This document shows positions 31,534 through 40,584 of a stretch of 48,103 nt of DNA, one piece after another (within the stretch, counting starts at the first letter, position 1; each line of letters begins with the position of its first letter). The DNA comes from Proteobacteria bacterium ST_bin11 (lineage in GTDB: Bacteria > Pseudomonadota > Gammaproteobacteria > Methylococcales > Methylomonadaceae), in assembly GCA_002083615.1 (NCBI GenBank), contig MSXO01000038.1:1-48103 (forward strand), given 5' to 3'. The notes under the pieces are model-generated. The model was not told the DNA's origin. It saw only the letters and a program-made list of their open reading frames with translations, and did not search any database. Both the position numbers and the translations under genes were made by a program.

Positions 31534-33937
31534 GGGTAAACTCCCGCGATTTGGATTGGCGGCTATCGATGAGTTTTTGAATGGCATCGCCTAAACTCAA
31601 GCCCTGTCGGCGCAGTTGTTTCAGCGCCTGCACATCTTCCGGTTTGGTCGAGAACAGAATACGTTTGAAAGGATCCACAATCAGACGGCCAATGCCGGAA
31701 CCCATCTCGGTGATGAAGAAAATTTCAGAATACGCACCTGGCAAGGTATGCACGGTTTTCAGCAGTTCATAGCCGCCATCGGACAACGGCAGTCTGCGAT
31801 CCTGCTTCATGCCTTCGATGACTTCGGCCTTTTGACCGAGTAAATACATATTGGCCGAGTTCTCGACAATAGCCCGGCCAGCAGCATTGCGATACAAATC
31901 ATTCACCGACTGGGTGATGGTGACTGCCGCGCCGCCGTATTTGCGAAAGCGCCGATAACCATGTTCCATGAACTTGGCGACATCGCCTTCGGTCAGCAAA
32001 TCCCAGGCTTCGTCGATGATCACAATCTTGGGACGGTTGCGTTCGCCCAGATACATTTCCTGCTGTATTTGGTAGATCAGTTGCAGCAAGACCACCTGTT
32101 GTAGATGCTTGCGACCTTTGAGTTCTTCCAGTTCCAACACGGTAAAGTCACTGGCAAATTTGGCGTTGTTTTGGCCATTGAAGTAACGGCCGTATTCGCC
32201 TCTGGTGGTGAACGGAAATAACTGCTCTCCGACGTCCTTCAAGCGCTGATCGGTTTCTGAACACAGTTGCTTGGCAATGTCATCGACCGACATGAACTGG
32301 GCTTTTTCGGTCCAGAGTTGCTTCAAAATCCGTTTTAGGCCGGCGGTTTGAAAATCGGTCAATTTCTCGGTTGGTGCCGCCATCTGGCTGACCAATCCGG
32401 CTAACATATCCGCTTCTTCCTCGAAATTCTGCACGATCTCGAACGGGTTCATGCAGATGCCTGAGCCGTGGGTAAATTTAACGAAATCGCCTTCCAGCAC
32501 CTCACAGAGGTTTTCATAGGAGCGGCCGACATCAATCGCCCATATTTGCGCGCCTTCGGTCAGATAGCTGACGATGATTTCGTTGGTCAGGAACGATTTA
32601 CCTTTACCGGATTCGGCGGCAATACACAGGTTGTAATTTCCGGTGGTGTCGAACAACGACACGGCCATGTGCTCGCCGTTACGGGAAACAAAATTCAAGG
32701 TCGGCGTGCCGGTGCCGGCCCAGTCGCCAAACAGCGGTAACAATGGTATGGCGTGGCGCGTTGCGAGGGTGCGGTAACGCTTCAAGTCGGCAATCGCCGT
32801 GCGTTCAGGACCGAACGGCAAACAATTCAGGAAAAACGGCAGGCAGAAATATTTGTCTTCCAGCAGCTGAAAACCCAGCTCCCGAAAATACACCCGAGCA
32901 TTGGAGACAGCCGCCGCTTCTTCCTGTTCGTCACAGAACAACAGCACACCGAAATAACTGCGGATCGGCCGATCACCGTCGCCATAAGCTTCGAACAGTA
33001 CATCGAAGTTATGTTTGCGTTGCACCAATACCGGTAAGAATCGGGCAATCGGTGTGTTGACCTGGTTGGTGATGAATTGCCGAACGCCTTCCTGTTTACT
33101 GCGTGTCGATTCGGCATCAGGATAATGCAAGGTCAGGCTGAGCAAGGCATTCTGACGAATACCTCGCGTGCCGGACAAAATATCGCCGAGATAACTCTTG
33201 GCGCTACCGAAATAAAAATGGTCCGGGGTACGTTTGGCGGACAGGGTTTTTACCCGCTTTGAACCCAGCCAGACGCCTTTTTCGTCTGTCTGTAAGGCAT
33301 TGTCGTAATCCAGTAGCTGATCGCGAATCAGTTGCGTGAGATCACATTCAGGCACTACCCGGTCTTTCCAACCGGCATCCGGGTGCCAGTTGAGGATGGT
33401 ATTCAATACCCGCACATATTGGTCGGAGTCCAAAATCGAGGGATATAAGCCAATCGTCGATAAGGACTGTTGAGTGGCGAGCTGCAATTCGGTGGCGCGG
33501 CGGATTTCCGCTTCACTCGGTCTGGGATCGGCCATCGGCAGCTTGACCGTCACGATGACATGGCTGCGTCTAAGCCGAGCGCCAGAAATGGATTCCGGCG
33601 GTTTGGTGGTGCCTTGCCTTAGGAAGTCGATGCTGGCACCGGTCATGGTTTTATAGGTTTGCTTTTGCTGCTTCAGACGCCGGGTTTGCATCACGGCCAA
33701 CGTTTCTTCAATATCCGGTGAAGTCCAAAGACTGACTTGCAGCAGCGTTTCGGTGGGCCAGTCTTGATTCAGCAGGACGTTGACGCGCGCCGAAACGCTG
33801 GGATCGGCACCGGTCAGCGGGCGACAAATGAAGCCAAAACCGATACTCGAGTCTGTCAGCAAAAACAGATGATGTTCGTGGTCATAAGCGAGGGTTGAAA
33901 ACAGCGTGTCAGCGGTATGTGTTCTGGACTGTTTCAT
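31523..33937 (-). CDS. traC: TraC, type IV secretion ATPase (VirB4-like, 804 aa)
   Basis: The ATG at 33937 overlaps the RRXRR gene stop (ATGA). The VirB4/TraC N-terminal domain is followed by Walker A ESGKGKS (AAESGKGKSFLTNEII) and Walker B VIIDEAWDLL, and the motif YRRFRKYGGAAVTITQSVND after it. It is the large cytoplasmic ATPase that drives pilus assembly in F-type systems. The length is that of the family. Confidence 0.95.
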   Translation of the reverse strand: MKQSRTHTADTLFSTLAYDHEHHLFLLTDSSIGFGFICRPLTGADPSVSARVNVLLNQDWPTETLLQVSLWTSPDIEETLAVMQTRRLKQQKQTYKTMTGASIDFLRQGTTKPPESISGARLRRSHVIVTVKLPMADPRPSEAEIRRATELQLATQQSLSTIGLYPSILDSDQYVRVLNTILNWHPDAGWKDRVVPECDLTQLIRDQLLDYDNALQTDEKGVWLGSKRVKTLSAKRTPDHFYFGSAKSYLGDILSGTRGIRQNALLSLTLHYPDAESTRSKQEGVRQFITNQVNTPIARFLPVLVQRKHNFDVLFEAYGDGDRPIRSYFGVLLFCDEQEEAAAVSNARVYFRELGFQLLEDKYFCLPFFLNCLPFGPERTAIADLKRYRTLATRHAIPLLPLFGDWAGTGTPTLNFVSRNGEHMAVSLFDTTGNYNLCIAAESGKGKSFLTNEIIVSYLTEGAQIWAIDVGRSYENLCEVLEGDFVKFTHGSGICMNPFEIVQNFEEEADMLAGLVSQMAAPTEKLTDFQTAGLKRILKQLWTEKAQFMSVDDIAKQLCSETDQRLKDVGEQLFPFTTRGEYGRYFNGQNNAKFASDFTVLELEELKGRKHLQQVVLLQLIYQIQQEMYLGERNRPKIVIIDEAWDLLTEGDVAKFMEHGYRRFRKYGGAAVTITQSVNDLYRNAAGRAIVENSANMYLLGQKAEVIEGMKQDRRLPLSDGGYELLKTVHTLPGAYSEIFFITEMGSGIGRLIVDPFKRILFSTKPEDVQALKQLRRQGLSLGDAIQKLIDSRQSKSREFTHGR

Positions 33938-34200
33938 GCCGACTCTTCCTCGGCGTACAACAAAATCATGGTTTCGGCCTGATTTTGCAGCAACAACCTA
34001 ATGGTGTAAGGATGGCGACTGACGCGCACCGCACGCTTCTTGCGTAGCAGTTCCCGCGCCCGCGCCGGATGACAGGGATTAAGCGGTTTGCCATCGGCGG
34101 CCTGAACCAGGACAGTGCGATGATCGCTGTGTTTGCTCGTGATACGACGGTTGCCCGCCGTCATCTCGGTTCTGACAGGTGTTCCGGTAAGTTCAGTCAT
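33934..34200 (-). CDS. stand-alone RRXRR (PLMP-like) protein (88 aa)
   Basis: The ATG at 34200 lies 7 bp after the pilin stop, with a weak AGGG site. The core VLVQAADGKPLNPCHPARAR, then ELLRKKRAVRVSRHPYTIRLL, closely resembles the RRXRR domain at the N-terminus of some HNH nucleases (the PLMP part of IscB-like proteins). Here the rest of such a nuclease is missing and the gene ends after 88 codons, overlapping traC. It is either a dedicated small protein of conjugative elements or a fossil of a nuclease gene. Confidence 0.75.
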   Translation of the reverse strand: MTELTGTPVRTEMTAGNRRITSKHSDHRTVLVQAADGKPLNPCHPARARELLRKKRAVRVSRHPYTIRLLLQNQAETMILLYAEEESA

Positions 34201-34207
34201 GGCAACC

Positions 34208-34507
34208 CTAGAGCGTCGCGGTGACGATATTGGTGATGATGGTCGGTGCGGCGAATAAGCCGACACCACTGGCCACGCCCAGGACAAAGCCCATGATGCT
34301 GCCGCGTACCACACCGGCCACCAAGCCGACGATCACAAACACGATGGCGATGATCCGGCCCAACAAGCCTTCGACCCAGCCGGTCAGCAAGGTCCAGACG
34401 TTGTTGAACTCGGTGCCGCCGGCACCGGCCATGGCGTCGGGCGCCAACAACACAAAAAACAAGGAAGCCAGGGCGACTAGAACCCCGGTTCGATAGGAGA
34501 CTTTCAT
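34208..34507 (-). CDS. traA: TraA-like pilin precursor (99 aa)
   Basis: The ATG at 34507 follows GAGG by 9 nt; a codon further upstream is possible. A signal sequence ends about residue 27 (FFVLLAPDAMA). The mature part has two hydrophobic helices (RIIAIVFVIVGLVAGVV and GFVLGVASGVGLFAA), the plan of F-type TraA/VirB2 pilins. It is expected to sit in the inner membrane before assembly into the pilus. It lies directly before the RRXRR gene and traC. Confidence 0.85.
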   Translation of the reverse strand: MKVSYRTGVLVALASLFFVLLAPDAMAGAGGTEFNNVWTLLTGWVEGLLGRIIAIVFVIVGLVAGVVRGSIMGFVLGVASGVGLFAAPTIITNIVTATL

Positions 34508-34522
34508 ACAAGACGACCTCAT

Positions 34523-34631
34523 AGTTGAATAACGACGGTTACCCGTTCGATCTCGGAGTCATGCTCCGGCTCAACATCAGCGGTCGCCCGCTAAGACTCG
34601 CCGATCCCGAAGGTGCCGGCGGTGAAATAAA
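34523..34631 (-). promoter_or_regulatory. structured leader of the pilin gene
   Basis: This 109-bp gap holds hairpins on the minus strand: AGCGG-GCGA-CCGCT (34579-34592) and CGGAG-CATGA-CTCCG (34554-34568). It is the only long gap in the tra operon, ahead of its most abundant product, so stabilising or processing of the pilin mRNA is likely. It does not follow the leader-element pattern of the tail. Confidence 0.4.
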
Positions 34632-35141
34632 TTAGTGATGGCCTATGGCTGTTACATCTTTGGGAAATGCTTGGTTCTCTGAATCAAACTGTTCTCGATC
34701 AAAATGTTTTTCAGGTGGCCGTTGCTCGACTTGCAGCGGAATGAGTGATGGACTCAATGTCGGGGCCGTCTTACCGATCATCCAGCGCCGTGGCTCCAGT
34801 TCGGTGTAGACGTAGTTGGAGACCATCAAATCGCCTTCGGCATCTTCCCAAGGGGCGATCCAGATGCGCATGACTTTCGACGGAGTGCGAATCGGTGTGG
34901 GGTCGTCAATCTTCGGTACGGGTTGTTGTAACGGTGGGCTCGGCTGAAGTTGAGGTTCCACATGCGTGTCCTGATCGACTGAGGGTTCCGTTAAGGCTGG
35001 GTTAGTGACTTGGTAGGCTTGTGTGGTCGACAAACACTGCGGTTCGTCCGGCATGCCTTTACAGCCGTATTGGGTCGCGCAACCGGTCAATAGTAACGAG
35101 ATACCCAATAACAGCATTGATTTCATGGTTGTTAGCTTCAT
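34632..35141 (-). CDS. traV: TraV outer-membrane lipoprotein (169 aa)
   Basis: Starts ATG at 35141, overlapping the DsbC gene. A lipoprotein signal peptide with lipobox LTGC lies at about residues 18-21 (SMLLLGISLLLTGCATQYGC). Another conserved Cys (GCKGMPDEPQC) and a proline-rich middle follow. TraV is the VirB7-type lipoprotein that forms the outer-membrane core with TraK and TraB. The segment VMRIWIAPWEDAEGDL is typical of family members in ICEs. Confidence 0.9.
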   Translation of the reverse strand: MKLTTMKSMLLLGISLLLTGCATQYGCKGMPDEPQCLSTTQAYQVTNPALTEPSVDQDTHVEPQLQPSPPLQQPVPKIDDPTPIRTPSKVMRIWIAPWEDAEGDLMVSNYVYTELEPRRWMIGKTAPTLSPSLIPLQVEQRPPEKHFDREQFDSENQAFPKDVTAIGHH

Positions 35142-35953
35142 GGCTTGTTCTCCGCTTTTTGACTATCCGTGGCAGACGAGACGTTGGCAGGTTTTGCCGG
35201 ATTGTTTGACAGCCAATCGACTAACACCTCCGGTGCTCCGCTATGAGTACGACCATCCGGTGCAATCAAAAACGGCACACCCTGCAAACCAAACAACTTG
35301 GCGGTAACCACGGCTTTTTGTAGTGGTTCTTTATTACATTGCGCAGGAGGTTCGGTGGCTAATCCGGCATAATCCTGCTTCAGCAGACGATCACGCACTA
35401 CATCCTTGGCTTTGTTATCTTTCGATCCTAATTGGCAGGCTAGTTGCACCACGATGTTTTGCGATTCCGCACCCAGGATCGGCACCATCACCAGCTTGAA
35501 GGTGTATTTGTCCTGCAAGGCTTGCAGATCTTTCATCACCTTGCCGCAATAGGGGCAACGCGGATCGATGAAGATCAGTACCGATTCATTACCGTGACCA
35601 ATCGTGACCGGTCCCAGATCATCGACATTGATTTTCATCCGCGATAGATCGATGCGATTGGCGATCTTGTCGATGTCCGGCAGATCCTTGATTTCCTGCT
35701 GGGTCCAGACATCCATCAGCTTGCCGCCGTAAAAGGCAAAGCGGCCGTTACTCGAAATAAACGCCGTTTGCTCGCCGGTCTTGATCATCTTCAATCCGCT
35801 GATCGGCAAGTCCTGCATGCCGTCGATCTTCACCGACAGCAAGCTGGCTGCGATCTCCGAGACGGCTGGTTTTGGTGGGTTGGCAGCAAGCGCCGACGCT
35901 CCCGACAAGACTAGCGGGGTCAGCCATAGTGGGTTGGTTGGACGTATCTTCAT
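35138..35953 (-). CDS. dsbC: DsbC-like thiol-disulfide isomerase (271 aa)
   Basis: A signal peptide (LWLTPLVLSGASALAA) is followed by a DsbC-like dimerisation region and a thioredoxin fold with the active site CPYC (133-136, IDPRCPYCGKVM) and the cis-proline segment GVPFLIAPDG. It should isomerise disulfides in the periplasm for the cysteine-rich TraU, TraN and TraV. In SXT/R391 the dsbC gene lies between traA and traC; here it lies before traV, so the order differs. Confidence 0.92.
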   Translation of the reverse strand: MKIRPTNPLWLTPLVLSGASALAANPPKPAVSEIAASLLSVKIDGMQDLPISGLKMIKTGEQTAFISSNGRFAFYGGKLMDVWTQQEIKDLPDIDKIANRIDLSRMKINVDDLGPVTIGHGNESVLIFIDPRCPYCGKVMKDLQALQDKYTFKLVMVPILGAESQNIVVQLACQLGSKDNKAKDVVRDRLLKQDYAGLATEPPAQCNKEPLQKAVVTAKLFGLQGVPFLIAPDGRTHSGAPEVLVDWLSNNPAKPANVSSATDSQKAENKP

Positions 35954-36022
35954 GGGATCAGTATCCGAATCGAGTGTGATGGAATGGGTGTCGGTATCAT
36001 TGGCATCGTGCTCATGACTCCG

Positions 36023-37393
36023 TTACGAAGGTGACTTCAATTTCAACGCAGTGCCTTTTTGCACGATGAAATTGACCTGGCGAGTGGCATCGACTTCGAT
36101 GACCGGATAAATCTCTTCGGCCATATCCATGTAAAAGTGCGACAGTCGTTCCATCGCGTAGCCGGCACCTTTCAGTGCGCCGCCTTCCATGGACTGTGAG
36201 GAAAAGGCATTTTGGAATGGGGTGGTACCGGCGAGACTGCCTAGCCCACCCGTCATCAGTACCGGAATTTGATTGCGGCCAAAGGCATCTGAAAATCCGC
36301 GCAGAAAACCCGCCATCATCGATTGCGCGAGCAGCGCACCTTGTTTGGACACCACCCGGCCGCGGACACCGTTTTTGCCGTCCTCGCCGGTAGCGTAGGC
36401 ATTCATCGGCACTTCGATCACTCCACCGTCTTCACGAACACAGGAAAATGTCTCGCCGCGAAAATAGGCGCGCTCGGCACTCAAGTCGCCAAAGCCAGCA
36501 GCCAACAGAAAGCACTCGCGGACATCGGCATGGAAACGATTGGGCAGAATGGCTTCCTTCTTGATGCGGAACAGCACTGGCATCGGTTCTTTCTTGGCTT
36601 TCTTACCGGTTGGTGCATCCAGACCGTTCAATAAAACGCCAGTCAGAATGCTGCCAGCAGGAATGAATACGTCGTTGTGGGCAGAATTAGTGGCATTGTT
36701 CTCGCCGGTTGCTTTGGTGTCTGTGGTCGATTTCGACGATTTATCTTCCTGGATCACACGAATCTGCATCGCTGCAGGCGCTTGAGCATTGGCACCGGTC
36801 CGTCCGCCCGATACGCCGGCATTACCAGTCGTCGGTGACGGAATCGCCGCCTGTTCAAACACGCTGTTCAGATCTTCTTGAGCGTTATTTGGCCTAGTCG
36901 AGTTGTAACGACGACCAGCAAAATTTGGCAGTGCTGTTTTGTTGTCAGGCAATGCATTAGGATCAACACTCTCTGTGGGCGGCGTTACTGTGGTTTTGTT
37001 TTTTAACGACTCGACTTCACCGCTAACTGCTAGGAGTTTGGCTTCATAGGCTTCTCGTTCTGCACTGGTCCATTGCTTGAAACGCAGTTCGTCGGATTGC
37101 TGCTCGCGCTTCTGCTGTTCCTCAATCGCAGCTAACCGCCGTCCTTGCTCTTCGTTCTTTTGCAGCAGATCGCGAAGCTGGGAGGAAATGCCGTCAATGC
37201 CTAAAGAACGGGGATCGCTGTCGGTCAGGATATGCTGAATCGTCGCCTGTTTACTGGTCGGCTTGGCGATCTCCGGTGACACCGAGGCCAGCGCAATGAT
37301 GGTTGCCAATAGCACGGTGCCGATGCTGCCCACCGTTAAATTGCGCTTGGCGGTAGGACTCAAGCGTGACCACCAGTTGTCCATGCCGGCCAT
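36023..37393 (-). CDS. traB: TraB, VirB10-like core protein (456 aa)
   Basis: The ATG at 37393 overlaps the traK stop (TGATG) and gives MAGMDNWWSRLSPTAKRNL. One membrane helix (IGTVLLATIIALASV) is followed by a coiled coil (EEQGRRLAAIEEQQKREQQ), a proline-rich linker and the beta-barrel domain (PAGSILTGVLLNGLDAPTGK, then FHADVRECFLLAAG). This is the TraB/VirB10 plan: it spans the periplasm and links inner-membrane parts to the outer ring. Length usual for the family. Confidence 0.93.
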   Translation of the reverse strand: MAGMDNWWSRLSPTAKRNLTVGSIGTVLLATIIALASVSPEIAKPTSKQATIQHILTDSDPRSLGIDGISSQLRDLLQKNEEQGRRLAAIEEQQKREQQSDELRFKQWTSAEREAYEAKLLAVSGEVESLKNKTTVTPPTESVDPNALPDNKTALPNFAGRRYNSTRPNNAQEDLNSVFEQAAIPSPTTGNAGVSGGRTGANAQAPAAMQIRVIQEDKSSKSTTDTKATGENNATNSAHNDVFIPAGSILTGVLLNGLDAPTGKKAKKEPMPVLFRIKKEAILPNRFHADVRECFLLAAGFGDLSAERAYFRGETFSCVREDGGVIEVPMNAYATGEDGKNGVRGRVVSKQGALLAQSMMAGFLRGFSDAFGRNQIPVLMTGGLGSLAGTTPFQNAFSSQSMEGGALKGAGYAMERLSHFYMDMAEEIYPVIEVDATRQVNFIVQKGTALKLKSPS

Positions 37394-38355
37394 CAGGGTT
37401 GACTCCCATTGAGCAATGAAGGTCTGAGCGTCGATGAGACTTCTGGTGCATGTCTGACCGCAACATAAAGTTCGATGGATTCGTTCTGTCCCAGTACGAC
37501 TTTGGGCCAAGTGGCAACGGCCAATACCTCGTCTTGGGTGGTCGCACATGAGCGCTCGTCGAACTCCAGTGGCTCCATGCCGATGTTACGAGCCAGACCG
37601 ACCAGGATCAACATGTCGTGACCTTCCAATACCTGACCGGTCTTAATCTGCACCCGATCTTGCAAGCATTGAATATGTTCGTTCTTGCTTGGATCGCGCA
37701 GGGAAAAACCAGGCGGTGTCTTTTGCAGACCCAGGTCTCGGAATAGCTTTTTAATTTGGGCGATGTAAGCTTGTTCCTGATCGCTGGTTTTGCTGGAAGT
37801 CAGATTGGACGATTGCAGTTTGCTGAGTAGCTTGTAACTGTCTTTATCCAGGCTGAGATGGATCTCCCGTGCCGGAATACGTTTGGGGATCAAGGTCAGG
37901 GACAAGGCGATGTCCTGATTATCACCGGGGGTGATGTATAAGGTCACGGGGGTTTCATCGGCGGCAGCGACGTAGACGATTTTGCCTTTGGTGCTGGTGG
38001 TCGCTTGGCTGGTGGTCGTCACTACTGGATGTTCGAACGGCGTCACCAGTCGGTTCAAATGGCCAACGGCAATCGGCATCAGTTCGTTAATGCCGGGTTT
38101 GACTTGGATATGTTGGAGTGCAACGGAGGTTGACGATGCCGCTGTCGCTTGTTGTTTTGCAGCCTGCAATACACTGGCATCCACCGGCGGCAGTTCGATG
38201 CCCAAATCTGAATTCTGCCCAGTTGCCTCCCCTGATGGTGGCAAAGTATCTGCTACCGTGGTGACCGGTGGTAAAACGGTCACGGGTAATTCATCCGCAG
38301 ATAAGGCAGTGCTAACAGTCAGCAGTAACAAAAATGGCGGAAATGATCGTTTCAT
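37393..38355 (-). CDS. traK: TraK, VirB9-like secretin subunit (320 aa)
   Basis: A signal peptide (RSFPPFLLLLTVSTALSA) precedes a proline/threonine-rich segment and the TraK domain (GINELMPIAVGHLNRLVTPF, then DETPVTLYITPGDN). TraK is the VirB9-type protein of the outer-membrane core, working with TraV and TraB. The start at 38355 overlaps traE by 4 bp. Confidence 0.92.
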   Translation of the reverse strand: MKRSFPPFLLLLTVSTALSADELPVTVLPPVTTVADTLPPSGEATGQNSDLGIELPPVDASVLQAAKQQATAASSTSVALQHIQVKPGINELMPIAVGHLNRLVTPFEHPVVTTTSQATTSTKGKIVYVAAADETPVTLYITPGDNQDIALSLTLIPKRIPAREIHLSLDKDSYKLLSKLQSSNLTSSKTSDQEQAYIAQIKKLFRDLGLQKTPPGFSLRDPSKNEHIQCLQDRVQIKTGQVLEGHDMLILVGLARNIGMEPLEFDERSCATTQDEVLAVATWPKVVLGQNESIELYVAVRHAPEVSSTLRPSLLNGSQP

Positions 38356-38963
38356 GGTTGAGCCTCGTGGGTTTGGCCTTGCATTGCTTTCAGACGATCC
38401 AAGGTTCTGGGCGAATCGGGGTAGACATCGATGAACTCCAGACGAGGCCGGTAGTTTTTGATGGCGATGATGAATTCGTAGGTGCGCGGCTTGATGTCGG
38501 GTTTGGAGCTGGGGCCCTGGCTTTTCAGTTCGCCGCTGACGAAGACTTTATTGGTCTCGGCTTCGTAGTCGACATGACGCGGCGTGAAACTGATCGCGAC
38601 CCGGTCCATCTTGATGGCCTTGATTTGATCGGTCATCGCATCCAGGACACTGCGATAAATGTCTGGCGCCAATAAGGGCTCGATGGCCACCTTCAGAAAA
38701 TCGGCATTGGCTGGCGTGGTGTTGCCGAGCAACTCCGCCAGGAATAAGCCCCATGACTCTTTGAATTCACTAGAGGCACTACCGCGTGTTACTTCAACTT
38801 CAGTGGCCAGCGTGGGAGGCACCAAAATGATGCTACGTTCGGTACGCCAGGCAGCGAGCGAGGTAATCACGCAAATCACCAGCAGGCCGATGATGATGAC
38901 CCGGCTGAAACGGTTCTCGGTTTCGTGGCCTTCCCAAGTGCGAAGGAAATCCGACAACTTCAT
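38352..38963 (-). CDS. traE: TraE, VirB5/8-like inner-membrane protein (203 aa)
   Basis: One N-terminal membrane helix (VIIIGLLVICVITSLAAW) is followed by a periplasmic domain (KESWGLFLAELLGNTTPANA, then RVAISFTPRHVDY) as in the TraE family of F-type systems. It scaffolds channel assembly. Overlaps traL and traK by 4 bp each. Confidence 0.92.
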   Translation of the reverse strand: MKLSDFLRTWEGHETENRFSRVIIIGLLVICVITSLAAWRTERSIILVPPTLATEVEVTRGSASSEFKESWGLFLAELLGNTTPANADFLKVAIEPLLAPDIYRSVLDAMTDQIKAIKMDRVAISFTPRHVDYEAETNKVFVSGELKSQGPSSKPDIKPRTYEFIIAIKNYRPRLEFIDVYPDSPRTLDRLKAMQGQTHEAQP

Positions 38964-39241
38964 GGCAGGAACCGCCGGATATACGGATTGGGAATCGTCA
39001 TCGCCCGACTGGGCAGCAAACCCAGCCAGTAAATCGCATGGAGGGTATAGCCGTCGGGGCGGTTATCCCGGAAACGGCGATAGAACTTGACGGCGATCAG
39101 GCCAATCGCTAACGCCGGAATGAAATGATCGATCAACATGCCGGTGAGCATGCACACCATGAAAGGCACGATTTCGTCCGCACTCCACAGCAGGATATGT
39201 ATCGGATCGTCGATGGTTTGGGGGATGGCAACGGGTTCCAT
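38960..39241 (-). CDS. traL: TraL, inner-membrane pilus assembly protein (93 aa)
   Basis: The ATG at 39241 follows GGAGG closely. Two hydrophobic helices (VPFMVCMLTGMLIDHF and ALAIGLIAVKFY), short length, and RFRDNRPDGYTLHAIYWLG match TraL (VirB3-like). It is the first gene of the tra operon. The upstream DNA up to 39458 has no tra gene. Confidence 0.92.
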   Translation of the reverse strand: MEPVAIPQTIDDPIHILLWSADEIVPFMVCMLTGMLIDHFIPALAIGLIAVKFYRRFRDNRPDGYTLHAIYWLGLLPSRAMTIPNPYIRRFLP

Positions 39242-39296
39242 AATGACCTCCAGTTGGGATGGTCATTATTGTGAAGCGGATTTTGGGAAGGTCGTT

Positions 39297-39330
39297 TGCA
39301 GCTAATGACGAATTTGCGATTAGCTGTAAA
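39297..39330. repeat. dispersed hairpin repeat, copy b
   Basis: TTGCAGCTAATG-ACGAATTTGCG-ATTAGCTG. It is the second copy of the element at 12805-12842 and sits just outside the first tra gene. Confidence 0.6.
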
Positions 39331-39458
39331 AATTGACGGTAGGTTGAGAGTTCTAAACTTTAACGACCCTTAGCTTGATCTCGGATGCAATCCTCTCCGA
39401 GGCTAATAGGGGCAAGATGTTTCCTCGAGATGGCTCAACCGCACCGTCAATCGGCCAT

Positions 39459-39932
39459 TTACAACCCCAAATCGCTCAAACTGGTATGGTCGTCCGGACG
39501 GCGACCTAACGGCCAGTGGAACAAGCGCTGTTCTTTCTTGATCGGCAAATCGTTGATGCTGGCAAAACGGCGCTGCATGAAACCTTGTGGGTTGAATTCC
39601 CAGTTCTCGTTGCCGTAACTGCGGAACCACTGGCCGGAATCGTCGCGGAACTCGTAGGAAAAGCGCACCGCAATGCGATGGTCGGTAAACGCCCACAATT
39701 CCTTGATCAAGCGATAGTCCAATTCTTTGGCCCATTTGCGTTGCAAAAACTGGCGGACTTGGTCGCGGCCTTGCGGAAACTCGGCGCGGTTACGCCAAAG
39801 AGTGTCTTCGGTGTAGACCAAGGCGACACGGTCCGGGTCGCGCGAGTTCCAGGCGTCTTCGGCCATGCGCACTTTTTGCGCGGCTGTTTCAGCGGTAAAG
39901 GGTGGGACGGGGGCTTTGATTTCTTGGGTCAT
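39459..39932 (-). CDS. NTF2-like / DUF1348 protein (157 aa)
   Basis: The sequence (VRMAEDAWNSRDPDRVALVY, then WRNRAEFPQGRDQVRQFL, then WAFTDHRIAVRFSYEFRDD) is the DUF1348 branch of the NTF2/SnoaL fold, small single-domain proteins of unknown substrate. Starts ATG at 39932. It lies last in a minus-strand row with a glutathione S-transferase, an FNR fusion and an AhpD-like protein. Confidence 0.88.
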   Translation of the reverse strand: MTQEIKAPVPPFTAETAAQKVRMAEDAWNSRDPDRVALVYTEDTLWRNRAEFPQGRDQVRQFLQRKWAKELDYRLIKELWAFTDHRIAVRFSYEFRDDSGQWFRSYGNENWEFNPQGFMQRRFASINDLPIKKEQRLFHWPLGRRPDDHTSLSDLGL

Positions 39933-39963
39933 GCTAATTCTCCGTAATGAAAGGGTAATTGAG

Positions 39964-40569
39964 TTACGCTTGCCACATGCCGGGCATGGTCACGTAACCG
40001 GGCAATGCGCGAATGCGTTGGAACCAGGCGATGATGTTGGGGAAGGCTCCGATGTCCAAACCGCCTTCCGGCGCCAACGCTAAATACGGGTAGACAGCGA
40101 TGTCGGCAATGGATATCGAATCGCCGACCAGCCAATCGCGGCTTTGCAGATGGCGGTCGATAATGCCCAGCACTTTATCGGCGGTTTGCCCGGCCACTGC
40201 CGTATCGATAGGACTACCGAATTTGAGGTGTACGCGCAGTTTGGCAGGACCGTTGGCAACTTCATTGGCGGCGGTCGATAGCCAGGAGGTGATTTGCGCC
40301 AGTGGGTAGGCATCGTCCGGCCACCAAGTTTCGCCGCCGTAGCGCTTGGCCAAATAGACCAAAATGGCTTGGCTGTCGCGGATGATCAGACCATCGTCAT
40401 CCAGCACCGGTACTTGCCCGAACGGATTGCGTTGCAAATAGTCCGGGCTGCGTTGTTCGCCGCCGCGTAAATCCACGGCTTGGATTTGATAGGGCAACTC
40501 AAGCAAACTGAGCAATAAGCGCACTTTATGGCAATTGCCTGATAGCGGTATGTCGTACAGGGTGATCAT
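39964..40569 (-). CDS. glutathione S-transferase family protein (201 aa)
   Basis: The N-terminal thioredoxin-like domain (LYDIPLSGNCHKVRLLLSL, then NPFGQVPVLDDDGLIIRDSQ) with the cis-Pro VPVLDD and SQ motif binding glutathione, and a helical C-terminal domain with SIADIAVYPYLAL. The length is that of the family. Likely conjugation or reduction of electrophiles or peroxides with glutathione. Confidence 0.93.
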   Translation of the reverse strand: MITLYDIPLSGNCHKVRLLLSLLELPYQIQAVDLRGGEQRSPDYLQRNPFGQVPVLDDDGLIIRDSQAILVYLAKRYGGETWWPDDAYPLAQITSWLSTAANEVANGPAKLRVHLKFGSPIDTAVAGQTADKVLGIIDRHLQSRDWLVGDSISIADIAVYPYLALAPEGGLDIGAFPNIIAWFQRIRALPGYVTMPGMWQA

Positions 40570-40584
40570 GTTGGTCTCCTTAGG

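Noticed and set aside
34554..34592. Pilin leader as a twelfth copy of the leader element
   Set aside because: It has simple hairpins, but not the ACCC-loop-GGG / CCC-loop-GGG order.
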